Assembly: GCF_050908995.1 (NCBI RefSeq)
Contig: NC_135125.1
Coordinates: forward strand, 12,611,011 to 12,675,010
Reading direction: 5' to 3'
From: Andrena cerasifolii
Lineage: Eukaryota > Arthropoda > Insecta > Hymenoptera > Andrenidae
Length of the DNA stretch: 64,000 nt
Position numbers and translations under genes: made by a program. Of this stretch, positions 14,324 through 26,568 are shown in pieces; position 1 is the first letter of the stretch, and every line of letters begins with the position of its first letter. Below the pieces are notes generated by a model. The model was not told where the DNA came from and searched no databases. It worked only from the letters and a program-made list of their open reading frames with translations.

Positions 14324-17300
14324 GGATAGATGATGCACTAAAAAGATCTCGGCGAAGGGACGTGGAACGTAAATGTTGCACCGATAAAAAGATCGCGACC
14401 TCGGGCAATTTGATACATTCTTTCCCGGATGATTCCGCGTCCGGACACGCTCGTTCGTCTCCCTTCCCAGAGATCATTTTTATGAAACGGAGAATCGGTG
14501 ATCCATACGACGGAGAGGGAGATCTTGCCGCCGGGGGGGAACGGTTCGTTCTTTCCGCCGGGATACGTTCTCGCGACTTTTATTGAGGAAGCACCGGTGA
14601 ATGATGGATGAACGCGGGACGCAGACAGTTCCCTTGCTCTTTTGTACCAGCCAGCATTTACGTTATATTTTTAAATCTCCGTTCATTCTCAGACCTTGCA
14701 CGGGGCTCGGTCCCTTCAAGTTCCATTTATTCCTCCCATTTCGCTGCAGGTGATCTGTTACTCCAAGATAGATATTACATCATCCACGCCTGAAGTTTAA
14801 TATTCTCTTTGCAGTCGATCAATCTTCCGTTAAATTAAGATCGAGAGTATCAAGACGCGGCGTCGAGTCACCCTCGAGATGGAACAACAGAGAAATGGCA
14901 CCAACGGCGGGGTAAGATTTCATAGACGAAGGGAATCGCGTTCGTGCAGTTTTCTGCGCAAGTGGAGCAGGACCGTCGAGCACAGACATTTCAACGGCGG
15001 AATGGACCGACCCGATCGGTGTGTTTATCTTTCTTCGGCTTGCCTGTCGAAAGACTGATAAGCTGACGTGGCTCTCGTCCTTCCATGGAGTTGCTCACTT
15101 CCTTAATTGCTTTCGAAATCAATTGCTACGGAAGCCGTCGCTCGGCAATATTTCAACCTGACGCGCGTTCTCAGTCGTCCGAACGGGTTATGCCCGCGAA
15201 TAAAGACGCCCTGGACCAAGGGGTATTTGCAGCTCGAATTACGACGAGTTTATTTTGCGGCAGCGCTCAGAAGGGAGAGAAGTGGAATCGAACTAAACGC
15301 GAACTACACTCGACCCCCAGGAACACGTAGTATTTCCAGGTCTTCCGAAGGATCCGGGAAACACGATAACTTCATTAATGGGAGAATTCAAGGGAATCGC
15401 GTTTCCCGGCTTGATGCACTTTAATTCTCTGTTTTTGTTGGGCAAAATCGCACTCAACGTGTTCCCGTGAAATTTCTGAGAATTTAATTATACCTCCATT
15501 ATCTCGCGATGGTGTATGAATAATTGCTTCCTTGTATTTCAAACACGACTCTCTCCCGCGTTGCGCATATATCCCAAAATATCGGCGTGCCTGTTTTTCC
15601 ACGTGAAAATCAGTCGGGGAAACGCGCAGAAAGGTTCGCCGCCCTCGCGGCGTCGCTGATTTGTCGCCGCTACGAGTGAATAAACATTCGGTAAATTGGA
15701 ATTCACCCTAGGGAAAAACTGCGTTCACCTTTGGGCACTTTTTCGGTGTGATTCTTCTGTAGACCGTGAAAAATGTCCCACCAGTTGGACATTACGGAAA
15801 AAGTTTGCAGCCAGTGGGATTCTACACGTTCATCGAATTAGAAATTCGTGCAGCCTCGATTGGAGAGGATAGAAGGTTCCCTTTAAAGACGCTGTTTGTG
15901 CAAAGTAATCGAAAAGAGAGCGTAACTTGGTTAATACGAGAGAAAAGATCGAACAATTACTTGCACTTGGAACGATCATAGCAGCTCGTTTCCGTCTAGG
16001 AGAAATTGCTCGCTCGCGTGCCACTGAAAAATATCTGAAAGTTACTCTTCCTCTGGGAAATGTGGATGGGCCACTGGACGAGTGAATGCCGGAGCAGCCA
16101 GAGTACGTCGAAAAGTTTGCGTCGAATCCGCAAGGATCGATCTGGGGTGACCATCCTTTAAAGAGGACTAATTGAACGCTGGAATACTCGGCAATTCGTA
16201 AACGATGAGAATTATCGTTCTCCGAAGATACTCTAATCACAGCTGTCCCCGTAATTAATCATCCGCCTCCACAGAGCATGTCCATGTCGAAGGAAAACTC
16301 TGAAAGTTGGCCGCGTCTGCTCGTATCATCTCCGTGACACAGCCAGCTCCGTCGCGTGTTACGTTAGAGGATTAAGCTGCAAAATAGCAGTCTCGGGGCT
16401 CGTTCCTCCCGGCGACACAGAGCCTGGCGAATTATCATAGTCCAACTGCAGTTGGGTGTTAGCGCGGCACACTTCGTTATCGCTGTTAAACTAAATTAAA
16501 CGGAAGATACGAGCGCCGGTGAGTGGGACCGACGAAATTCACCTGGGAATTATACGTCTGAGGAGGAGCGCGAAATGCGTATTCAAATATGCAAAGAATT
16601 CTATTACAGAGGCTAAGGAGCCGGGACCTCGAGCGCCGAGGGCGAAGGAGCAGATAATTGAGGAGCAACGATTTTTACCTCGGAGAGCCCCGATACTTTG
16701 TGCCGTATAATTCAATTTATCCGGAATTAAGAGAAGAACGCCGAGTCGGGTTTCTGCGCGGGGGTGAAACCGGCTGGGTCCAAGTAATGGAACCAGTCAC
16801 AATGTAGAACCGATGCAACCGCCACGGGGCGGAATATAAAAAAATTTCATTTCTCGGCCCGGCTGGCTACGAGATTGAATGAAATCTGGGCGAGAGAAGG
16901 TTCCACGGGGCTGGCGGAAAAAGTCGTTGCAGCTGGAGCCGCGGAAGGAGGATACAGAGCGGCCGCGGCGCGGCGGTCTTGCATACCCGAGTGGGAAACA
17001 TAAAGAGGGGGTAGAGAAATAATTCTCGCGGGTCGTCGGCCAGGAAAAATATTTACGGCTCGGCCGTTCCGCCGGCGGGACTGTAAATTTTTTGGCAAGG
17101 AGTGCTTTACTCCGCTCGCCCCGCCCTCTACCCCCCTAATGTATCGTCGAATCGCCGACACGAGCTTCGCAACTTTCGGCCGCGGCTAAATTGACCGCTT
17201 CGCGAACTACGAAACTTGGGCGGCTCGCGATGGAAACGCGCTGTCGAACGAATCGAACCTTCTGGTTCCGATTGCTTCCCTCCTCGGTCACACATTACTG

Positions 17301-20300
17301 CGGCCGCTTCATTTCTTCCCTCTGTTTTATTTGAGGGTGATCTGTTGCCTCTTCTTCGAGTCGTTTGTCCGTTGATAAAGTGGCTTTCTGTGTGGCGTGA
17401 CGGAATGCCACTTCCTCATAATAGAAAGAAAGTGGACGATAAGCCGAATTCGTGGAGCGGGGAAGTAGAATGGTGTTTATGGAAGGCAGGACGAAAGTGA
17501 CACAGATAAGCAGCAGCTCGTTACTCCTTCATCCCAGCTAGCAACTGTATTTACATATCCTCTGTATATTTCACGACGGAGGATTTAATAAAATCTCGGT
17601 TTCCGCGGCTTCTCTTGTCGCGTTGCCGCGCCGCGAGGATTTTCTTCTCTCGGAGTGCAGCTCTAACGAAGTCAGAGCCGCCGACAATGCGCGGACATTA
17701 AACAGCGATGTTCTTAAATTGTTACTTTCGGCTTATCTAAAGCACTTGACGCACTGTTTAGTATATACTTCGGCCACGGCTGTCTGAGGTACTTCGGTTT
17801 CTTTACGAGCACCGTTACTACTCGATTTCAGAGATACTCACGCCTCTGAAAGTCCTGTTGACAGGCTTAAACTTTGTCAGACGATATTATCGTATAATTT
17901 AAAACTTCCACAAAGAATTCGACTAATTGCCAAGGGAAGCTCTTTAATCCTAAGCTCGCAGACACCTTTCCGCCCACCACTCAGAATTAACGATGCTGCA
18001 TTAATAAACGCCAAACTTCTCGCCCAGGTGATTGATTTCCACAAGAAAAATACTCCCAGCGAACACGCACCGCTGATAACTCAACGCACCGCAAAAAGCC
18101 CAATATTATTGCAGCTTCGCGAGTGGACAGGCCGCGCCCGATTTTATTCCCCGTCTGTTTCGTCCATTGAATGATAAAAATTTCCATGGCGGTGTGTCGC
18201 GTGCACTCACAAAAATTGGGTCCGCCGACGCATCGGGACACTTCGCGTCCGTTTATTCTTCCCGGAGACGGTGACAAAGGGATACCCGGGGACGTTGGCG
18301 ATGCAACGTGCTCCCCCTGTTGTCCTGCTACGGCGGGTAGGCCGTGAATTAGGTATGACCCTCGGAATGGAATTTTCGCGAGGACATGATACACCCGATG
18401 CACTCTTGGGAGAAAGAGCCCCGCGTAGGGGCCGAGGGTTGAAATTCATGAAGATCGTAACGCGAACGAGGTGAACCCGAAAGGATTTTGCGTTATGCAA
18501 TGGTACTTAGGTATTAGGTGCAACACCCTCGAAAACTACGGTCTCACATCGTACTCGGAGGATGATATTTTTCTCCGAACTAGTTGACGTTCATCCGACA
18601 GGAACTGCAAGCTTGAGCCCCGAAGCTTCGCGTAAAAATCTCGAACGTCGCGGTTAACGCGCTCCGTCGCGAAATTTATGGGCGACGAATGGAAATGCCA
18701 AGGGCGCGATGAACTCGCGTGCCTAGAAGCCCCCTCGAAGACGGTGGATACACGTCAAGAAGCATACGCGTCTTATCTATACTCTTCTGGAATTGTCTCG
18801 GAATCGCTCTCGCGTGACGTGCATTTTTGCAGAGGAGCGCATCAAAGGAAGCCTCTGGCATAAATGACGGGCGAGGGACGCAACATGCTCCAGGTCAAAG
18901 GGAGAAAAATGGGGTGACTTCGAAGATGCCGTATGATTTCCGCCAAGCTACGAATAATCCGCGCCGAAGTAGGTAATGCCTTTCTTCGGTTTGCTGTCTT
19001 ACCTTTGTCCATCTGCAGCAACGTCTTCGTTAGATATTTACACGAGAACGCCAAGATTAGACGGCCTGAATGCCGGCCAAGAACAGAACCACTTGCTGCG
19101 TTTAATTTTAGAAGTTTCATAAACCTACGCGCCCTCGATAGCCGAGCCTGTGACAGCAGAAGCGACGTGGAAGTAATAAGAAAGAGCAATGGAGAGAAAG
19201 CGAAGAAGTAACGATTCTTTTATAATCGCGCGATCAATCAGTGGATGTATTTGTCGATCGCGATTGAAACGGGACGGAGCAGTCCCGTCGTTGATTAATT
19301 ATTCTTCCCCGGGTGGATGAAGAAGTTCCGCGGAGATATGAAGCCTGGGAAGTATTCGTTATACCCAGACGTCGTTCCTCCCCCGTACTTTTTTACTGCT
19401 TTCAGACGAATGTTGAAAGAATATTAGAACCGTAAACGTAAAGGGACATCGGCCTAAATTTCTCGCTCTCCCTCCGTCTTCCCTTTCGCCGGGCTCTCCG
19501 CGGAGGAAGAAATATTATAGTGGAGTTCTTCGAGAAGCACCCTCCGTAACCCTTGAAATTTTTACTGCCCCCGATCCAGAAACTGAATTTCATGCACGGG
19601 CAACTACTTAGACGGCGAATATCTGGCGAATGGCCTTTCGCAGGGAGACTGAGGAACTTACGGTTAGTCGACGGAATTTTATAATCCCCATTCGGAGTGG
19701 TCCTCCTTGCGTGGAAACTTGCAGCAGTTTAAATCGGCGATCCAAAAGAACCTGGAGAAGAAAAGTGATTCGAAGAGACGAGGGAAACAAATTCACCAAA
19801 TTGTCGAGACTGTTCCCAACTACATAGTTACGCATTCAGGGTCATCGGAATTGCAGTCGGCTTAATCGAACGTAACTGCGATAGCCCTTGCATAACTTCG
19901 TTTTCACCCTCCATTAACATTTCGGTTCCTCCCGTGGCTCGTAATTAGAATACCTCCGCGATATTGGCGAGGGAATGACAAAAAAGGGAGGAACCTGGGT
20001 AGAGACTGGAATTGCGAATTCGTGGCCACGTTGGAGGGTATCGTTTGGGGGATGAAAATTGCAATGCAGGCCGGATCGTGACGGCAAGATTTTGAATAAC
20101 CAAAGGGCGGGTTTTCGAACAGACGCTGGGGGTCTGGTAAGCGATTCATAAAAGGGTGACTGGCGTGCTTTCAGCGGAGGCGCGAGGTCGTTTTAAAGTA
20201 CGCGAAAAGGGCGTGGAGCACCGGTCAAAGGGCAATCGCTCGTTTGCTAGAGCTCGCCAAACGGAAACCGTTTGGCAAGGGCTCGAAATTTCTGCCTCTG

Positions 20301-20440
20301 CGCACATTTCGTTCCCTCGGTTTCTTTGGATCGTAATTATAAACGGCGCGGTCGATATAGGGACACTGCATGCGTATGTTGTAGTCTTTAGTGATATTAG
20401 AACGTACCTGAAAGGATTTTTCGAAATTTTGAAAACTGTC
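14324..20440. other. No supported gene; GC-rich non-coding
   Basis: Overlapping frames near 18207-18500 are present on both strands and lack conserved motifs. I see no repeat, RNA gene or regulatory motif that can be defended. Confidence 0.6.
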
Positions 20441-21293
20441 GATTTTACAGCTATTTGAAATTAAGTGCTACCTTTTTTTCAATACATTATAGCTATGGAA
20501 GTAGTAAACAGATGGAGATGAGCTTTACGGTGCTTATAGAGAAGACATTGAAGTTTTAAGAAAAAATTATATCACTTTAAAACACAAGGTTAGGAATGAA
20601 GTAAATATATTGAACTATCTATCTAGTAGATTGAGTTTCTTTCTTTCATTCCTAACCTTGTGTGGCCTTGAAGATCATAGTATACCAAATAGTTGAATTT
20701 GTCTTGACAGTCGCTTTCATATTGGGTAATCAAATATATAGCATTCCATTTAAAAAACTGAAAGTCACCCTCGTTTCAAGGAAAATATTGCGAACACCAA
20801 AAATTCAGATACCGTATTATGTTGGATATAAAAAACAGTAAGAGTTTTCCTCCTACAGTTTTTTTCAAATACTTAACATTTTCGAGAATCCTGTATAAGA
20901 ATATCAAGTATAGCCGTTTGGCCGCTGCGAGTACCGCACGGCCCGACCAGTCGATTCGGTGCTGGGCGACGCAGCGTCAACTTTCGGCAATTTTTACGGG
21001 GTCAATTTTAAAATGTCCATATTTTTGAAAATTTGTCCATCAAGGGGAAGGATAGAACTATATTCTCCTTTTTTTTAGATTTTTAAAATCGCGCCCGATG
21101 TTAAAAGCCTGCATTTGTTTAAAATAATTGCACAAAAATGGTTAAATTTTTTTTTAAACTGAAATAATTTTTTCTTAAAACTTCAATGTCTTCTCTATAA
21201 GCACCGTAAAGCTCATCTCCATCCGTTTACTACTTCCATAGCTATAATGTATTGAAAAAACGGTAGCACTTAACTACAAACTGCTGTAAAATC
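20441..21293. mobile_element. Non-autonomous inverted-repeat transposon, about 850 bp
   Basis: The left arm from GATTTTACAGC (20441) through about 20570 pairs with the right arm from about 21170 to GCTGTAAAATC (ending 21293). Shared parts include TTAAGTGCTACC, AATACATTATAGCTATGGAA and GAGCTTTACGGTGCTTATAG. The interior carries a separate small hairpin (20582-20663) and no coding frame. No target duplication could be settled. Confidence 0.8.
20582..20663. repeat. Small hairpin element inside the 20.4-21.3 kb transposon
   Basis: A 19-bp perfect inverted repeat, ACACAAGGTTAGGAATGAA at 20582-20600 and its complement at 20645-20663, encloses 44 bp. It has no matching partner in the right half of the host element, so it probably came in later as a tiny insertion. 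Confidence 0.65.
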
Positions 21294-24200
21294 CACATTT
21301 ACTCCGAAATCTGTCCGAGTTCGCATGGAATATCCCTATAGTGGCGCTAACTTTCGGCAGGGCGTGAAAATCGAATAAAGAAGACGGCCATTCGCGGGTC
21401 AGGCACTGCAATTTAGACGGAGAGTGTTGAATCACGGGTGGAGCGCAAGAAAATCGTGGATTTTTTGAAAGAGCTCGGCATGACTGGAAACTGCAGCCCC
21501 GTCTTTCATAATATCGGCGATGTTCACGGTACACAGGTCCTTGGAGCTTTCCACGGCACAAGCGAAACGGCAAAAACAATGGAGCGTCCTGAGCACGCGG
21601 CACGATTTATGCCGGGTTTCCGCTGAAAATTTCGGCCCCCTCGCCAGATATTAACACTTGTCATGCGCACTCTGCAGCCCTGGCAAGGAAACATGCCCGC
21701 TGCCCGCTTCCGACTTTGATGAAGCTCGCCCGATCCGTTAAGCGCGCAGGCTAGTCCTCCCTGGCGGACGCCGCAGCTCGCGGCGATCAATTTGTTGTTA
21801 ATTGTTGGAGATATTAGCTCGTCTCGCGCAGGTGAGGCAGCGCACAATGGGAGCGCTCCCGTTCCGCGGGGATTCATCAAATTTCGCATCCGATGCCTCA
21901 GGGTTTTGTATGCTCGCTTTTTAATTCGCAAGGCAATTATTTCGAGGCGTATTTCAATTCCGGGCGAATTCAGCGCTGAGAATAGCATTTAGTCGGGTTT
22001 CCGCGATCTCTATTAGCAAGTAAGCCCGTGTTTTCGAAGCTCCGGGAAAAGATATAGCGGCAATTCGAGCTGAACAGGACAGTATTACCCTTTATCCCCG
22101 TCGAGCGACAACGGGATATTGTTCGCGGACAGAAGCCTATCCTAATTGCCTCGCATTGTCCGTGGAATCGCGGTGGCACGAGCGGGGTCCGTTAATTAGT
22201 TACCAGTCGATCGATCTCACCGGTCGGTAAACGTACCCCACGTTAAAACATTGTTTGCTCGGATCAATAATGGTACCATGGTAAACGCCGCAACGAAATG
22301 ATATTCGCTACGTTTACGCGGCTGTTGATATTCATTGGTTGATTAAGCCATTACGCAGCGGCCGATACGAATTTTCGCCACGAAGACGCGGTAATCGAGG
22401 AAATGTCGCGCCCTTCGATCGTTTAAACCGAAGCTGCGCCACGAGCGCACAGCACTAGCTAACGTCCATGGTACACCGTTCCATCGAGGCACCCGAACAC
22501 AGTCCTCGAAAAATTGTATGTATCGCGGATTTTCAAAAGGTACCCAAAAAAATTTCACCCAGCTTTGAAGTGTATCGCACGATGAATTGATCCAATATTC
22601 ATTGAAGCTTTTACACGCGTGTCCATCGATTGCAATCAGTTTGCAAACTGAAGCCCGATGGCCGCGCTCATTGAATTCACCGTAACTCCATAAACGGATG
22701 AGCATCCGCTGAGTATACCCCGCTGCATTTTTCAACGACCCTCTGGCCGGGCAAGCGTGCCGATACATTCGGACGGGAAATTTTGTTAACGCTCCAAGTG
22801 GCGGGGCGACGACGTCCCTTGTGCTTTTGGGCGGCGCGACAGCAACACGTGACGCAAATGTGCATGCATTATGCAGGCCCGCGGCAAAGGCACAGCTATA
22901 CGACGGGGATTAAACAGAAAGCAGATGAATTAAAGCGATCTCCATCGTTGCCAGGGACCTACGTGGCACAGTTCGGTCGGCTTTTACGCGATATCACTCC
23001 AGGAGCGTGACGCCGTAACCGCGGCGCCAGGTGCGAAGCCACCGGGATCCACATCGCAATCAGCAGGGATTGCAAATTTTATGCACTTCCAATAATTTCC
23101 GCGCGTTCGGCGTGCTTTGACACCCGGGCTTTCGAGATAATTAGCCACTTCGGAGACCGGAATTTACGATTACCAAGCCACCCGAGCAACATCGATTGCG
23201 GTGTTCCTCCCTTCTTTTAATCCAAATGTCAGCCGGCGCGAAGCTTCTCATCCGAAATTCGTTCTGTGCTTCCTTGATTTAGGGCCTTGGAATTCGGGGT
23301 CCTTAAACTCCGCACGGGCTTGGTTGATTAATCGGAGCCACGGAATATATTCTTCACCCTTTGAGCGAACTTTTTCAGAGCCCGTCGAGGACACTTCGCT
23401 CTTTTTTGTGCCTTATTAACCGATGGGGCTGATGTGCGCGGCTTCGCCGATACTTTCGACGGAGATCACCGCGCGTACATCGTCATTATCGTAGTTAAGC
23501 GTAATTAGCGTTAATTGGATGAGGAGAGTGTCCTATCGAGCCGAAGCGAACGGTCGCTTAACGGCCAATTAAATCTCTTCGCGGGAGAATCGCCTCGGCG
23601 ATTTCACCGCCGTTTCGTTTTCCGCCAGGAATGTTCAGCGAAATTTCGCGCTTATAAATTACCGTCTAGTGGCCTCTCTTCCCCTCCCGCACTTTCATTT
23701 CAACGGAACCTATCGCCCGGTGCAACTTTTTCGAGGGAGTAAAACTGGTGGCTACCTAACTGCTTGTGGTACAATTCGTTCGGCTCGATTGGCGACCAGA
23801 ATATTCCTGGCTACACCCGCAATTCTCGCTAATTTTTCCCCGAATTCTATCATTTGCCTCTCTCTCTCTCTCTCGGACCGTAACAGAGAGTGCCCCTAAG
23901 GCTGGAGTTTAACGGAAGCGCAGCGAACGCGTGACGTGTAAAATATCGCGGAAACGAATTTCAGGAAAATTACGTTTCACCTGGGATGGACACGGATCGT
24001 GATTCGCGAGCGTATCAGCGCTCATTGTCAGCGTCACGGGCAGAACTTAGATTGCAGATCGTTGGCGGAAACAGGATCGTTGAGTTTACGCGTCGGCTAT
24101 ACCAGCCAGCATTTCCATCAAAGAGATCCTCCTCGTCCGACCTCTCTAATTAAATCCCTGCGTCGACTTGCCTCAGCCGTTGCTCAGAATGATCGTCGAC

Positions 24201-26356
24201 ACAAAAGCCCCCGCAAATTCGCGCGTGCTGCACGCGGTCGATAGTCGTCTTGGCTCCGGCACCCTCCCCTGTAACTCTAACGAACGATCGAGCGTTTCCA
24301 AATACTTTCCTCGGGGCTAAATTGCGCCTAACAGACTGATCCGTAAGTTTCAAAAGCTGCAGCTTCGCTCCCGAGGCGTTTGCGAGGAAGTAGAGACGAT
24401 TCGAGGGGAATATCGAGGCGGGAGGGCTCTCGGGTTATTGGCTTTGCTAAATTAAATGCACACAAATTCTCTACGCGAAGAGTTCAAATATTTCCTTATT
24501 AAGTAAATCTTCCCCCGGGGCCGTGGCGCGCGTACACTCGCTCGATAAGAATTCCAAATTTCCCCGCGGCGGGTCGAGTCTGTTGCGCATTCTGCGAGGC
24601 TGCTGGAGGGCGAAGATCTTGAGAAACGCGAGCGAGCTCGAATTTTAAAGGCGCGTCACCAGCGAGTGGCCACTTTGTTAATAAGCTCAACAGGTGCGGC
24701 TGCATCGAGGGCGGGGGAGAAGAATAACGAAGGGCCTTTACGGAAAGCCATGCCTAAACACCCGCTGCGCCATCGACTATCCAGTTCTTCGGCGACATTA
24801 AAGTCGCGTCGGACTTTCTCGACTCGTCGAGCGTGCAAGCTGTCAGTGCACGCCCCGCGAACTCGACGAACTTGCCGATCTACGAGGACCGATCCAGTGC
24901 ACGTAGACAGGACTGGTTTGTCGAGTTGCTCGCGATTTTCCGCTCGACGCGTCGCGACGACCATACGAAGCAGCAGCCTCCGCGACTCGTCGGCCAGATG
25001 CTCTGTCACCGGCTCCAGCCGCGGGCGTTGAAATACGCTGGCGACCTGCTCGACTCTCGGGATTACCTTCCCGCCACTGAAACGGGAGGGACAGAATTTT
25101 TTAGAGCATCATCCGTCGTCCTTTGTATAATGCAGCGCGCGCTTCCGTGGATGTAAACCGGCGAAAGTCGAGCGACGTCGGTTCATTTACCTTTCTCGCC
25201 TCATCAAGTATTGACGGCGAAGGAAGCCCTTGTGCTTTTCGCTGGTTTTGCGTGCAACGAGCGAGGGCTGCGCTGCAGTTACATCGAAGAGGAGAGGCAT
25301 GGATTAATTTGTTCCCCAAACGTGATGCATATTTAACCGCGAACGCGACGTGGGCGACGTGGAAGCTCTGCAGAATATGCTTACGATGACTTTTATATCG
25401 GTCGCTGGTTTGCGAACGGTATTATTTCCCTCCTAATGGAGGCATTATCTTCTTCCTCGCGTGCAAATTGATAATACGATAATATGAGGGGGAGGTAATT
25501 ATTCAGATTTACCATGAAACTTTTTTTAGCAGCAACTAAAACCTTATCAAATCTATAGCTCGAAACACTTGGCTCCCCTGTCACGTCCCCAAACATTTCA
25601 CGACGCTCCAGGCGCGCGCATTCCTGCGGAGTGGATCTAGAGACGCGGTAGCGTCTCGACGCCAAGTACATGAAAGACACCCTGTATATATGTCGACTGA
25701 CGCTACCGCTATCATTTACTCGTCGCATGGCTATTCCAACCTGATCTGAAACTTATTTCGTTAATACCTCATCGCGCCTGCAATATTTTCTAAATTTACA
25801 GGCATTTTTCTTATGTAAACCGCGTATTAGCTTTCGAATAAGACCAAATTTTGGATCAATCGGGAACGGTAAGATTCTTCTCCTCATTCTTCTCTTTCTT
25901 CTTCTCCAGTCAAAATTTTCGTCAACATAATACGTATACGCGTTACTCGTACACCTTCAGCCAACAGAAACTGACACATGTTCCGTTCGTCAATCGCTAT
26001 CTTCACTAGGCAATCTACTCCAAATTTTGACAGCTTACCGGCAAGTTATAACCAAGTTATAAACGTGTTTTTACAAATATGTATCGTTGTACCATTGAAT
26101 TGCAACCAAAATGCAGTCTCAAACACAGGGTAAGTTGCCGAAATTTGAATTGCGACATATTTGAATATCATCGAACTGTTTTTTATTTGAAACTAAACTG
26201 AGGATTGATTTTATGTATATATAGATAATCGAAGCGTAATATGATGCTGTGACTGTATTTATCCTTAATTCTGTCCCGTGGTAATTTGTAAGTTATAATA
26301 TTAAGAATTATCTAAAGGCATACCCTATGCAAATTACCTTTGTAAAAGGAAGTGAG
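21294..26356. other. No supported gene; GC-rich turning AT-rich after about 25.7 kb
   Basis: A (TC)n run lies near 23861. ACACCCTGTATATA near 25679 resembles a common insect transposon terminus, but the partner end is not found. The frames present are unconvincing. Confidence 0.55.
26018..26150. repeat. Weak inverted repeat
   Basis: CAAATTTTGACAGCTTACC near 26018-26040 resembles the complement of GGTAAGTTGCCGAAATTTG near 26130-26148. It may be the ends of a small decayed element in an AT-rich stretch. The arms are short and imperfect. Confidence 0.35.
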
Positions 26357-26568
26357 ATCCCCATAAAAAAACTTCAAAACGTTAAAAAAATTACGCCAAG
26401 TAGTGAAAAGCGCAGTTGGAAAGCACCTTTATGTACTTGCAGCTGATTTTGATTTCACATTTTTTCTTTATACTCTAATTATAATTATCTTCTATTCTTT
26501 TGTGATCTATTTGATTTCATGTACTTGGCGTAATTTTTTTTAACTTTTCTGAAGTTTTCTATGGGGAT
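26357..26568. mobile_element. MITE of about 210 bp
   Basis: The left arm 26357-26404 starts ATCCCCATA and contains AATTACGCCAAGTA. The right arm 26517-26568 is its complement and ends TATGGGGAT. The arms differ at a few sites and by an indel. The interior is AT-rich without a coding frame. Type not assigned. Confidence 0.75.

Noticed and set aside
16330..16355. CACAGCCAGCTCC, similar to part of miR-2
   Set aside because: The 5' end lacks the seed start and no precursor hairpin is visible.
18207..18500. Overlapping open frames on both strands near 18.2-18.5 kb
   Set aside because: Mutually exclusive frames without motif, splice context or codon bias.
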